64,000 bases of DNA, taken from positions 99,131 through 163,130 of the forward strand of contig CAWJMF010000005.1 in NCBI GenBank assembly GCA_963843945.1, read 5' to 3'. Under the pieces are notes generated by a model that made no database searches, was not told where the DNA came from, and saw only the letters and a program-made list of their open reading frames with translations. Below are positions 26,840 through 34,885 of this stretch, piece after piece (position 1 is the first letter of the stretch; each line of letters opens with the position of its first letter). Position numbers and translations under genes: made by a program. The stretch comes from CAWJMF01 sp963843945. GTDB lineage: Bacteria; Vulcanimicrobiota; Vulcanimicrobiia; Vulcanimicrobiales; Vulcanimicrobiaceae.

Positions 26840-27208
26840 CTACTTCGCGTCGGCGTCGGGTTCCATCATGCCGAACGGATTGCCGTCGGGGTCTTTCGCA
26901 TAGGCGAGCCAACCGACGCCGGGGATGGCCATCTTGGGAACGACGATCGTGCCGCCGGCAGAGGTCACTCGGGCGATCGCCTGATCGAGATCTTCGACCG
27001 CGATCGTATTGACCGTCGCGGAAAGCGACGTCGAGGCGTGGATGATCCCGCCGTTGATGCCCGGAGTCGAAGCGTCGCCGGTCTCGACGAGCCAGTACTC
27101 CTGCGGACCGCCCCACTTTTCGGTCTTCCAGCCGAACGCGGCGCCGTAGAACTTGGCGGACTTTTCCGGGTCGGAAGCGGCGATTTCGAAGTGCGTAACG
27201 CGATTCAC
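26840..27208 (-). CDS. VOC-family (glyoxalase-like) protein
   Basis: A 122-residue vicinal-oxygen-chelate protein made of two beta-alpha-beta-beta-beta units: VTHFEIAASDPEKSAKFYGA, then VNTIAVEDLDQAIARVTSAG and YAKDPDGNPFGMME. This subfamily (PhnB/YaeR-like) is common and mostly of unknown substrate. The GTG at 27208 is preceded by AAGGAATG. It is head-to-tail with the 83-residue cytochrome-like gene on the same strand, 26 bases apart. Confidence 0.8.
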   Translation of the reverse strand: MNRVTHFEIAASDPEKSAKFYGAAFGWKTEKWGGPQEYWLVETGDASTPGINGGIIHASTSLSATVNTIAVEDLDQAIARVTSAGGTIVVPKMAIPGVGWLAYAKDPDGNPFGMMEPDADAK

Positions 27209-27234
27209 GGCGGCATTCCTTTCGTGAGCAGGGC

Positions 27235-27486
27235 TTAGGGAGCGTAGCCTTCTTGCATCCAGGTTTCCAACAGGTCGAGCTGCGCTTTTTGCCAGAACGG
27301 CCCACCCGGCGGCATGCTGGGAGCCGGGCCGCTCAAGGTGGCGTGCACCGCTCGCGCGTGGGCGTGATCGCCCTGCGGATCCGACATGTACGCATGCGAA
27401 TCGAGCAGGATGCCGTGCACCTTCATATGTTCGATGTCGACGGGCCGAAACAGGGGCAAGATATCGCGCGCGAATGACAAAGCCAT
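27235..27486 (-). CDS. short cytochrome-c-like protein without a heme motif
   Basis: An 83-residue protein with FARDILPLFRPVDIEHMK at the start and SMPPGGPFWQKAQLDLLETWM near the end. The latter is the distal-ligand region (MPPGG...W) known from small cytochrome-c-like domains. No CxxCH is present and there is no signal peptide, so it should be cytosolic and not bind heme c covalently. AGGAGG five bases before the ATG fixes the start. It is divergent from the formylglycine-generating enzyme gene, with only 31 bases between them, so the two may share regulation. Confidence 0.65.
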   Translation of the reverse strand: MALSFARDILPLFRPVDIEHMKVHGILLDSHAYMSDPQGDHAHARAVHATLSGPAPSMPPGGPFWQKAQLDLLETWMQEGYAP

Positions 27487-27517
27487 ATTGCCTCCTAGAG
27501 TCTTATGGAAACGAACG

Positions 27518-28477
27518 ATGGCTAGCAGCACCAGCACCCCGACCGCTCACATCGCAGGCGGCGAATTCCTCATGGGTTCGAACGACGCCTATCCCGAGGA
27601 GCGGCCGGTACGCCGGGTCAGCGTCGATTCGTTCGAGATCGACCGCTATCCGGTAACGAATGCGGATTTCGAACGCTTCGTCGCCGCGACGGGGTACGTA
27701 ACCGTTGCCGAGCGGCCGATCGACCCGGCCGATTATCCCGGCGCGATCCCCGAGCTATGCGTTCCCGGCTCGCTCGTTTTCCGGAAAACCGCGGGACCGG
27801 TGAACCTCGCCGATTGGTCGCAGTGGTGGAGTTGGACCCCGGGTGCCTTTTGGCGCGCACCGCTCGGACCGGGCTCGTCGCTCGACGAACTCAGCGACCA
27901 TCCGGTCGTGCACGTCGCGTACGAAGACGCCGAAGCGTACGCCCGCTGGGCCGGCAAGGAACTCCCGACGGAAGCCGAGTGGGAGTATGCGGCGCGCGGC
28001 GGGGTCGAGGGCAAGCTCTTCATCTGGGGTGATGAGATGGAGCCTGAAGGCAAGGTCTTAGCCAACACGTGGCAAGGTGAATTCCCTTGGCAAAATCTCG
28101 TGCGCGACGGGTACGAGCGCACCTCGCCGGTTGGAACGTTCCCGCCGAATGGCTACGGACTCTACGACATGGCGGGCAACGTCTGGGAGTGGACCTGCGA
28201 TTGGTACTCGGCTCGGCCGTCCGCAACGCAGACAAGCCCGTGCTGTGCCGCTCCGCCCGCTCGCGGTGCGAAGATAGAAGCGAGTTACGATCCGAATCAG
28301 CCGCAGACGAGGATTCCCCGCAAAGTTCTCAAGGGCGGCTCGCATCTGTGCGCGCCGAACTACTGTCTGCGTTTCCGTCCCGCGGCGCGCTCGCCGCAGA
28401 TGATCGATAGCTCGATGAGCCATCTCGGCTTTCGCTGCATCACGCGCGCAGCCGCCGGCGGCAACGAGGGCGGCTAG
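27518..28477 (+). CDS. formylglycine-generating enzyme (sulfatase-modifying factor)
   Basis: A 319-residue FGE-sulfatase (SUMF1) protein. It starts at the conserved IAGGEFLMGS, and has ERPVRRVSVDSFEID, ELPTEAEWEYAARGG, GNVWEWTCDWY and GGSHLCAPNYCLRFRP. The cysteine pair C278-x4-C283 corresponds to the copper-binding active-site pair of true FGE, so this should be catalytically competent and not merely an FGE-like lectin or ergothioneine-type protein. It would oxidise the cysteine of C-x-P/A-x-R motifs to formylglycine in unfolded sulfatases. Two such clients are encoded nearby (29.8-31.3 and 41.4-43.8 kb). Confidence 0.9.
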   Translation: MASSTSTPTAHIAGGEFLMGSNDAYPEERPVRRVSVDSFEIDRYPVTNADFERFVAATGYVTVAERPIDPADYPGAIPELCVPGSLVFRKTAGPVNLADWSQWWSWTPGAFWRAPLGPGSSLDELSDHPVVHVAYEDAEAYARWAGKELPTEAEWEYAARGGVEGKLFIWGDEMEPEGKVLANTWQGEFPWQNLVRDGYERTSPVGTFPPNGYGLYDMAGNVWEWTCDWYSARPSATQTSPCCAAPPARGAKIEASYDPNQPQTRIPRKVLKGGSHLCAPNYCLRFRPAARSPQMIDSSMSHLGFRCITRAAAGGNEGG

Positions 28478-29681
28478 CGCAAGGATCGGTCGAACACGAC
28501 TTGATCCCAGCGCCAAAGTTGCAGGAAGAACGTCGCGCGCGAGGTTTCGCTCGTCTGCATCGCGAGCGATCTGGCCGATCGTGCGATCGCCGTCGATCGC
28601 GTTGAAGAGCCGCTCCGCCGGCGCGTCGATCGGGAGATACAGAGTCGGTGTAGGTGTGATTGCGGTTGATCAAGCACCGCGGTTGCCCCGGCCGGTAGCC
28701 GTTCCCGAACCGCGATCGTATCCGGCAGCCGGATCGGCACGTAGTCGAGCCACGCGTCCCCCTCGAAATCGACGGACGGCAGTTGCGGGGCGTCGCTTCG
28801 ATAGGCAATGGCCGCATGGCGAACCATCGTACCGCGGAAGAGTTCGATCGCGGCGAACTGCGCTGGGGCAGGCAGTTCGGCCAATCTCGCGTGATGCGGG
28901 ATGTTGCGCCAACGCACCGCACCAGGGCAGATACGGCGCCTGACGCAGCCAGCGACCGAACGCAAGGGCCGCGTCGTCGAGAAACTCGAGCAACTGCGGC
29001 ACGGAGTACGAGCGGTCTTGCGGATGGAGCAGCGCATCGGCAAGTCCCGCGGTGTCGGCAAAATCGGGTGAGTTGCGCAGCAGCGGCACGAGCGGATGGT
29101 CCGGCGGAAGCGCTTTGAGGCTGGCCGCGAGATCGCGAATCTCGGAATCGGACGGCTCGATGCCGAGCCGCCTGCAGTAATCCTGGAGCATGTAAATGCC
29201 CGCGCGGCCATAGGGCGCGTACACCATGAGATGGAGCGCGCCGTTCGGCGCGAGCACGTCGTGCAGCGCGCGCAGGCCGGCAGTCCGGGTCGGACAGATG
29301 ATGGAGCACGCCTGTGCAGACGACCTGTTCGAACGTTTGTCCCAGCTCGGCCGCGTTTTCGACGGCGAGTTGATGGAGCTCGAGGTTGTCGAGGGCGTGG
29401 CGCCGTTTCAGTTCCCGCGTGTGCGCGATGCTGTTCGCGCTCACGTCGATCCCGACGACCCGCGCGCCGGGCCAGCGCAGCGCATAGTGTGCGGCCTGCA
29501 CGGTGCCGCAGCCGGCGACGAGGATGCTCCGGTCGTCGCGGTACGGCTCGGCCGGCCAGAAGAGGTGCGACTCGGCGCGGCGGCGCGCGTCGTCCCACGC
29601 CCGCCGGTACGCGTCCAGGTCGTCGACCGGCGGCGGATACGGATGCGCTTCGTAAAAAGCGCTTACGCGATCGTCAGTCAT
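28474..29681 (-). pseudogene. class I SAM methyltransferase gene with about five +1 frameshifts
   Basis: The N-terminal part encodes a SAM-binding Rossmann fold: YEAHPYPPPVDD, VAGCGTVQAAHYA, VVGIDVSANSI and VVCTGVLHHLSDPD. The rest, spread over other frames, continues as a helical C-terminal domain ending LQLWRWDQVVFDRSLR. Breaks lie near 29287, 28915, 28672, 28635 and 28570. At each one the coding strand has one base too many (for example GACTGCCGG for GACGCCGG, GTGCTTGATC for GTGCTGATC). No large gap or stop mutation was seen otherwise. The ATG at 29681 is eight bases from a strong hairpin. It may be an intact gene with sequence errors; the substrate is unknown. Confidence 0.7.
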
Positions 29682-29688
29682 GAACGCG

Positions 29689-29735
29689 AGAGCCCTTCCA
29701 TGCCGGGCGGATTCCATCCGGCATGAAAGGGCTCT
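29689..29735. repeat. long imperfect inverted repeat (hairpin) between methyltransferase and sulfatase
   Basis: AGAGCCCTT-C-CATGCCGG (29689-29706) faces CCGGCATG-A-AAGGGCTCT (29718-29735), about 17 paired bases with one mismatch around an 11-base loop. On the plus strand it is followed by a T tract (CTCTTTTGA), so it would terminate plus-strand transcription. On the minus strand it forms a stable 5'-leader hairpin eight bases before the methyltransferase ATG. Confidence 0.6.
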
Positions 29736-29765
29736 TTTGACCGTGACGTACTGAGGGACTACTGA

Positions 29766-31288
29766 TTAGCCGTGCGGCGTTTTCACCTGCTCCATGACGG
29801 AGTCCAGATTGAACGATGCGGGTTTCTGACGGGGCGGGAACTTGATGAAGTCCTCGATTTGACCCGCGATCACCGCCTGCATCTCGTACAGCTGCGGGAC
29901 GTGATCGACCATCCAGTCCAAGTAAGTGTTCGAGTTGAAGTCCGCTCGCTCGAACGGATCGCGCCGCAAGACTCACGATGTGCGGCAACGCGAAGCTTGA
30001 CGAACGGCTCGGCCCACTGCTGCATTGTGATTGGCGCGCTGCACGGATAAATTGAACTTGTAGTCGCCGACCCGAACCGCGATCACGTCGCCGTCATCGC
30101 TGAAGTACACGATGGCGTTTCTCGGGCTTTCTTTCACCTCGCCGCTGAAGTATGGGACCATGTTATAGCCGTCGAGATGGACGTTGTAGCTTCTTACCGC
30201 CCGACCGTGGTGCCGTCGAGCAACTGCTTGGTAACGTCCGGGTTTCCGGCAGCGGCAAGCAGCGTCGGGAACATGTCGATGTGCGAGACGATGCCGTTGT
30301 AGACCGATCCGGGTTTGATCATGCCGGGCCAGCGAATGAAGCACGGCACGCGCCAGCCGCCTTCCCAGTTGGAGTCCTTCTGGCCGCGGAAGGGCGTGTT
30401 GGCACCGTCGGGCCAGGTGTCGTTTTCCGGGCCGTTGTCGGTCGAGTACATGACGATCGTGTTGTCGGCGATGCCCAAGCTCATCGAGCTTGTCGAGCAT
30501 CATGCCGATCTGCTCGTCGTGCACGACCATGCGGTCGCTATACGGATCCTGGCCGCTCTTGCCGATGTTCTTCGCGGCGACGTGCGTGCGGAAATGCATC
30601 GCCGTCGAGTTGTACCAAAGGAAGAACGGCTGATCGGCCTTGGCTTGCTTCTCCATCCACGCGAGAGCGCCGCTCGGTGATCTCTTCGTCGACGGTTTCC
30701 ATGCGCTTCTTGGTGAGCGGACCGGTGTCGACGATCGTCTGCTTTGCCGACACGTCCCCAGCGGGGATCGACGGTCGCGTCATCCTTGTCGGTCGCCGTG
30801 CAATGCAGCACGCCGCGCGGCCCGAACATCGCCTTGAACTTCGGATCCTTCGGATAATCGGGCAGCTCGGGCTCTTCCTCGGCGTTGAGGTGATACAGGT
30901 TGCCGAAGAACTCATCGAAGCCGTGCACGGTCGGCAGGAACTCGTTGCGGTCGCCAAGATGGTTCTTGCCGAACTGGCCGGTCGCGTAGCCGAGCGGTTT
31001 CAGCATCTCGGCGATGGTCGGATCTTCCTTTTGTAGGCCGACCGTCGCGCCGGGCATGCCGACCTTCGTGAGGCCGGTGCGGATCGGGTTTTGGCCGGTG
31101 ATGAAGCAGGCGCGGCCGGCGGTGCAGCTCTGCTGCGCGTAGTAGTCGGTGAAGAGCCCGCCTTCGTTCGCGACGCGGTCGATGTTGGGCGTCCGGTATC
31201 CCATCATCCCGTTGCTGAAACTGCTGATGTTCCAGATGCCGATGTCGTCGCCCCAGAGGATGAGGATATTGGGTTTCTTAGCTGCCAT
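29766..31288 (-). pseudogene. arylsulfatase (CTAGR type) with seven or more single-base frameshifts
   Basis: A sulfatase of about 500 residues once reassembled over three frames. It begins KKPNILILWGDDIGIWN (metal aspartates). The formylglycine site C55-T-A-G-R59 sits in QQSCTAGRACFITG, followed by YATGQFGKNHLGD, ENDTWPDGANTPFRGQKD and a C-terminal YLDWMVDHVPQLYEMQ. Frame changes occur near 30757, 30668, 30478, 30198, 30034, 30000 and 29972, nearly all as one extra base (CTTGGGCATC, GAGCGGCGCTC). The alanine variant C-x-A-x-R is an accepted FGE substrate. There is no signal peptide, so it should be cytosolic. Decay or sequence error cannot be separated here. Confidence 0.8.
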
Positions 31289-31466
31289 TTATCGAGTGTC
31301 TCCTCGTAGAATCGTTCGATCTCGCCGCTGAGAACGAGGCAGTCTTCCTCTAGTCGGGCGATGTCGAGCATGCAAACGCCCCTTGCCATTGGACGTCAGC
31401 GCTCGCGGGCCTTGCGGCGCTCTCTCAGCTTGGGCGAGCGGTATTTAACAAGAACTTAAGCATCGG

Positions 31467-31850
31467 ATGTCGTTCGCGCAGACCAATCTGTTCTCCGGCA
31501 GAACAATTCCGGAAATGCCGCCCGCGGCGACTTCATCAACTTGCCTGCTGCTTATTCATACAGACAATTGCCACCTAGTCCGCCTATGCTTATCCCAAAC
31601 CGCATTCTCAGGATCCGGCGCCTGGATAATTGAAACGAGAGAATGCGAGCGATGCTGCGGGCGCGCCCAACGTTGGGGCGGACCGATCGAGGAAATCAGG
31701 CCGGGCGACGTGGTCGTGATTGCGCCCGGTGAGAAGCATTGGCACGGCGCCGGCGCGACCACCGCGATGACGCACATCGCAATCCAGGAAACCCTCGACG
31801 GCCGAAACGTCGACTAGCTCGAGAAAGTTACCGACGAGCAACACCAGAGA
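31467..31850 (+). pseudogene. decayed cupin gene (CMD-associated type)
   Basis: The downstream part encodes CGRAQRWGGPIEEIRPGDVV, then IAPGEKHWHGAGATTAMTHI and AIQETLDGRNVD, the conserved C-terminal half of small cupins that accompany carboxymuconolactone decarboxylases. A TAG at 31815-31817 stands where the family has Trp (NVD-W-LEKV); the codons after it still read LEKVTDEQ. The upstream half has no cupin N-terminal strands. So this is a truncated remnant with an in-frame amber codon. It is followed directly by a remnant of the decarboxylase itself. Confidence 0.7.
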
Positions 31851-31860
31851 GGGACGTCGT

Positions 31861-32044
31861 GACCTTTCGGTCCGCGATCGCAGCTTAGTTACGGGCGCCT
31901 GCCTCGTTGCACTGTACCGAGTCAACGAGCTGCCCTTTCATTTGAAGCGGGCGCTTGCACCTTGCATTCTACTCCGGCTGGCCGACGGCGATGACGGCGC
32001 TGGGGAGCGCGCGGCGCATCTTTGACGAAAATGGAGCGAAATGA
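31861..32044 (+). pseudogene. remnant of a carboxymuconolactone decarboxylase (CMD) gene
   Basis: Frame 1 from 31861 encodes LSVRDRSLVTGACLVALYRV and NELPFHLKRAL, a classic CMD (AhpD-like fold) stretch. Then about 15 codons are missing and frame 2 (31952-32044) continues HLAFYSGWPTAMTALGSARR and IFDENGAK before a TGA. The conserved E...C/H catalytic segment between the two parts is lost. Together with the cupin remnant this is a dead cupin-CMD operon. Confidence 0.7.
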
Positions 32045-32258
32045 ACCAACGCGGTCCTTGGAAACGAGCGCCTCAAAGAAAGCGTTCGCGACACGGAGCT
32101 GCTCGTGCTGCAGCCCGAAGCTGCTCGGGTCTCCCCAAAGCCGCTTGCCGGTTTTTCCCGCCGGGGCGCAAATACCTAACGCGCGCCCTCGCCGGCCGGA
32201 TAAACAAAAAGCTGAATGCTTCCCACGCTATGTGGAACTCAACTCGAAAGGAGTAGCA

Positions 32259-32915
32259 ATGAAGCGCTTTTTTCTGACGCTGGCCTGGTTCGCCGTCGCG
32301 ACTGCTGGCGGCGCTTTAGCAAACGAGAACCCGTCGTTTCGCGAGCCGACGTTCACGGGTCCGCTGAGCGCCGCGGAAACGGCCTTCGTTTCCGCAGTGC
32401 AAGCGGACTTGGGGCCGCGCTTCGCGACCGCCGCCGACGCGGAGAAGGCCGGTTACGTTCGTTACACGGGTGAAGACGAAACGGGCGCCATCAGCTACGC
32501 AAACCGGCAATGGCAATCGAGCGACGCTCAGCACCCGAGCCAGCTGTGGTATGACAAGCATGGCAAACTCCTCGGCGCCGACTTCTCGCGCCTGAAGACC
32601 GGGGACACCCCGCCCGACCTGTGGGGCATCAACCCCGGACGCTGGTGGGAATTCGACCGTCACATGCATTTCGTGGCGAGGAAGCCGGACGGCACGATCG
32701 TGTACGATCTTTACGTCGCCGACGACGACTGGCTAGCGGCGGGCGGAAGCCTCGACCATCCGAGTGCCGACACCCTGGTTAAACTCGGCAGAGTGCAAAG
32801 CGCTTCGAGCGTCATCACCGTGTTCAACTTCCCTGCCGTGTGGGACCTCATCGTCTGGATCAAACCGAATCCCAACGGAGCGTTCGCCTACAAAAACCCG
32901 CTCGTAACACCGTAA
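32259..32915 (+). CDS. secreted protein of unknown function
   Basis: A 218-residue exported protein (signal FFLTLAWFAVATAGGALA). The mature domain begins LSAAETAFVSAVQADLGPRF, followed by EKAGYVRYTGEDETGAISYA, SQLWYDKHGKLLGADF, WWEFDRHMHFVARKPDG and a C-terminal VWIKPNPNGAFAY. It is rich in Trp and Tyr, and the HMH motif could bind metal, but I know no family for it. AAAGGAG five bases upstream fixes the ATG. It precedes the RoxA-like cytochrome gene by 184 bases on the same strand and could belong to that functional unit. Confidence 0.65.
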   Translation: MKRFFLTLAWFAVATAGGALANENPSFREPTFTGPLSAAETAFVSAVQADLGPRFATAADAEKAGYVRYTGEDETGAISYANRQWQSSDAQHPSQLWYDKHGKLLGADFSRLKTGDTPPDLWGINPGRWWEFDRHMHFVARKPDGTIVYDLYVADDDWLAAGGSLDHPSADTLVKLGRVQSASSVITVFNFPAVWDLIVWIKPNPNGAFAYKNPLVTP

Positions 32916-33099
32916 TCTGCCGGTCTACGGGCGTCGGCTGAACGGGCGGATCCGATTGGGTCGACTGACGCATGACCATGCTTGCCGATTCCGAATCAAC
33001 CTTGTGCACATTTTGGATGGAAGGCCCGGCTACCAGCGTAGCTTAGAGGAATGAGCTTCCGGGTCCGCAACACCTGGGCTTCCTATTCCGGAGGATGAT

Positions 33100-34881
33100 A
33101 TGCGGAAGAGCAGGCTCTGGAGCCGCACGATTTTAGCGTTGGTGGCCGTTGGCGTCCTCGGACTGGGGATTTCGCTGTTTGTCGACGAGCAGGCAGCAGC
33201 TCAGGCTTCGGCCGGCTCCGTGATCTATCTCGATCAAGCATGGTCTCAGGCCGATCGGGAATTTTACTACAACGAGTCTCAGGGCTCGCGCGTCGTCTCT
33301 TACGATATTTACCAGAACCTGGAACTTGCCGGAAGCCGAGACCTCTTCCGGTCGGATGCGAACAGCAGCCGTTACGGTCTCATCGTGCAGGCCGCGAACC
33401 CCCGCACGAATCCCGATGCGTTTCCGATCGGCCTAGCGCGTTCGACCGTTCCGGATGGCCGCTGGAAAGGCGACTATGTCGGTCTCACCTGCGCTGCGTG
33501 CCACACTGCGCAGTTGAACTATCGCGGCAACCAGGTGCGGATCGACGGCGGCACCGCCAACACGTTTGACTTCATGGGATACACGTTTGCGCTCGACGAT
33601 GCGATGCAAGCAACGCTAGCGGATCCGGTGAAATTTGCGCGCCTTGCCGCGCGAATCGGTGCGACAAGCTCCGACACCGTGAATGCACTCCGCACTCGCT
33701 TCGAAGCCGACGCGGCGAACATTCATGAGTACCGCACTCGAACGCTGCCAACGGTGGCGAGCTATGGCCCGGGCCGGATCGACGCCTTCTCACTCATTTT
33801 CGATCGCGTGAGCGCGACCGAAACCGGAATCGGTGAGAACTGGTCGCCGCCGATCGTGCCGGCGAAACCACCGTTCGTCTGGAACGCGCCGCAGGGTTCG
33901 TGGACGCAATGGGGCGGTAGCGTCCAGGATCCCATCAACCGCAATTTGGGCGAGACCTTCGGAGTTTACCTTCCGATGGATCTTCACTCCAAAACGCCGG
34001 CGGAGGGCCTCTTCGATTCGCCCGCCGTACCGCTCAATCTCGTAAAGATCGAAGAAGTGATAAGTCGCTTAGCACCGCCGAAATGGCCGGAAAGCGTCTT
34101 CGGGAAGATCGACCGCGCGAAAGCCGCTCAAGGCAAAGTGCTCTTCATGGCAAATTGCGCGAGCTGCCATAATTCCTATCCTTACACTTGGACCGCGCCG
34201 AATAAGTACGGCAAGCGCTTCATTCAAGTTGGGCTCATTCCGAGCTCCTACGTCGGGACCGAGTCGCAAACCGAATATCTGCGCCCGTACGCGATTTCCG
34301 GACAGTTTAGCGACTATTTACCCGAGCCTTACAAAGGCAAGAAGCTCGTTCCGCTCGACGTGCTCCAGGGGACGCTCAGCGCCCACCTCCGCGAAACGGC
34401 GTTGGCGAAGCTCAAGCTTACGCCGGCACAAGTCGTCGAGATGAACGGCTATCGCGAAATGCCCTTGCCGCCCGCGCCGGTGAACGTCTTCAAGGCCGCC
34501 CCGCGCGACGGGGTATGGGCGACGCCACCGTTCCTGCATAACGGCTCGGTGCCGAACATCTACGAGATGCTGCTTCCGGCCAAACAACGGACGAAGAAGT
34601 TCTACGTCGGACGTGAGTTCGATCCGGTCAAGCTCGGTCTCGACACGACCGCAACTGCGGGGGGATACGTCCGCGATACGGCCCTTCCGGGAAACTCGAA
34701 TGCGGGACACTCGTTCGAGAACGGACCGCGCGGAAACGGGGTTATCGGGCCGCTTTTCACCGACGCGCAGCGCTACGAGCTGATCGAATACCTCAAGTCC
34801 ATTCCCGACGTCGCCGGTCGCGTTACGCCGTTCGGCGGTCCGCCGGACGCGAAGACCAGCGCGTCCAGCAAGTGGAAGTGA
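33100..34881 (+). CDS. RoxA-like secreted diheme cytochrome c (rubber oxygenase/MauG-related superfamily)
   Basis: A 593-residue exported protein: N-terminal anchor or signal (TILALVAVGVLGLGISLFV), heme motif 1 C131-A-A-C-H135 in YVGLTCAACHTAQLNYRGN, heme motif 2 C353-A-S-C-H357 in MANCASCHNSYPY, and the C-terminal WATPPFLHNGSVPNIYEML, typical of diheme peroxidase/RoxA proteins. RoxA and RoxB are periplasmic diheme dioxygenases that cleave polyisoprene; relatives include MauG, which oxidises tryptophans in a partner protein. Size and heme spacing match the RoxA branch better than bacterial CcP. GGAGG five to nine bases upstream supports the ATG. It starts a four-gene unit. Confidence 0.8.
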   Translation: MRKSRLWSRTILALVAVGVLGLGISLFVDEQAAAQASAGSVIYLDQAWSQADREFYYNESQGSRVVSYDIYQNLELAGSRDLFRSDANSSRYGLIVQAANPRTNPDAFPIGLARSTVPDGRWKGDYVGLTCAACHTAQLNYRGNQVRIDGGTANTFDFMGYTFALDDAMQATLADPVKFARLAARIGATSSDTVNALRTRFEADAANIHEYRTRTLPTVASYGPGRIDAFSLIFDRVSATETGIGENWSPPIVPAKPPFVWNAPQGSWTQWGGSVQDPINRNLGETFGVYLPMDLHSKTPAEGLFDSPAVPLNLVKIEEVISRLAPPKWPESVFGKIDRAKAAQGKVLFMANCASCHNSYPYTWTAPNKYGKRFIQVGLIPSSYVGTESQTEYLRPYAISGQFSDYLPEPYKGKKLVPLDVLQGTLSAHLRETALAKLKLTPAQVVEMNGYREMPLPPAPVNVFKAAPRDGVWATPPFLHNGSVPNIYEMLLPAKQRTKKFYVGREFDPVKLGLDTTATAGGYVRDTALPGNSNAGHSFENGPRGNGVIGPLFTDAQRYELIEYLKSIPDVAGRVTPFGGPPDAKTSASSKWK

Positions 34882-34885
34882 AACG

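Noticed and set aside
27235..27486. Functional cytochrome c
   Set aside because: No CxxCH motif and no signal peptide, so only a heme-less relative is claimed.
31204..31389. Minus-strand 61-codon frame before the sulfatase start
   Set aside because: Overlaps the sulfatase N-terminus in another frame by 85 bases and ends in low-complexity Ser/Thr; helical first half is not enough for a call.
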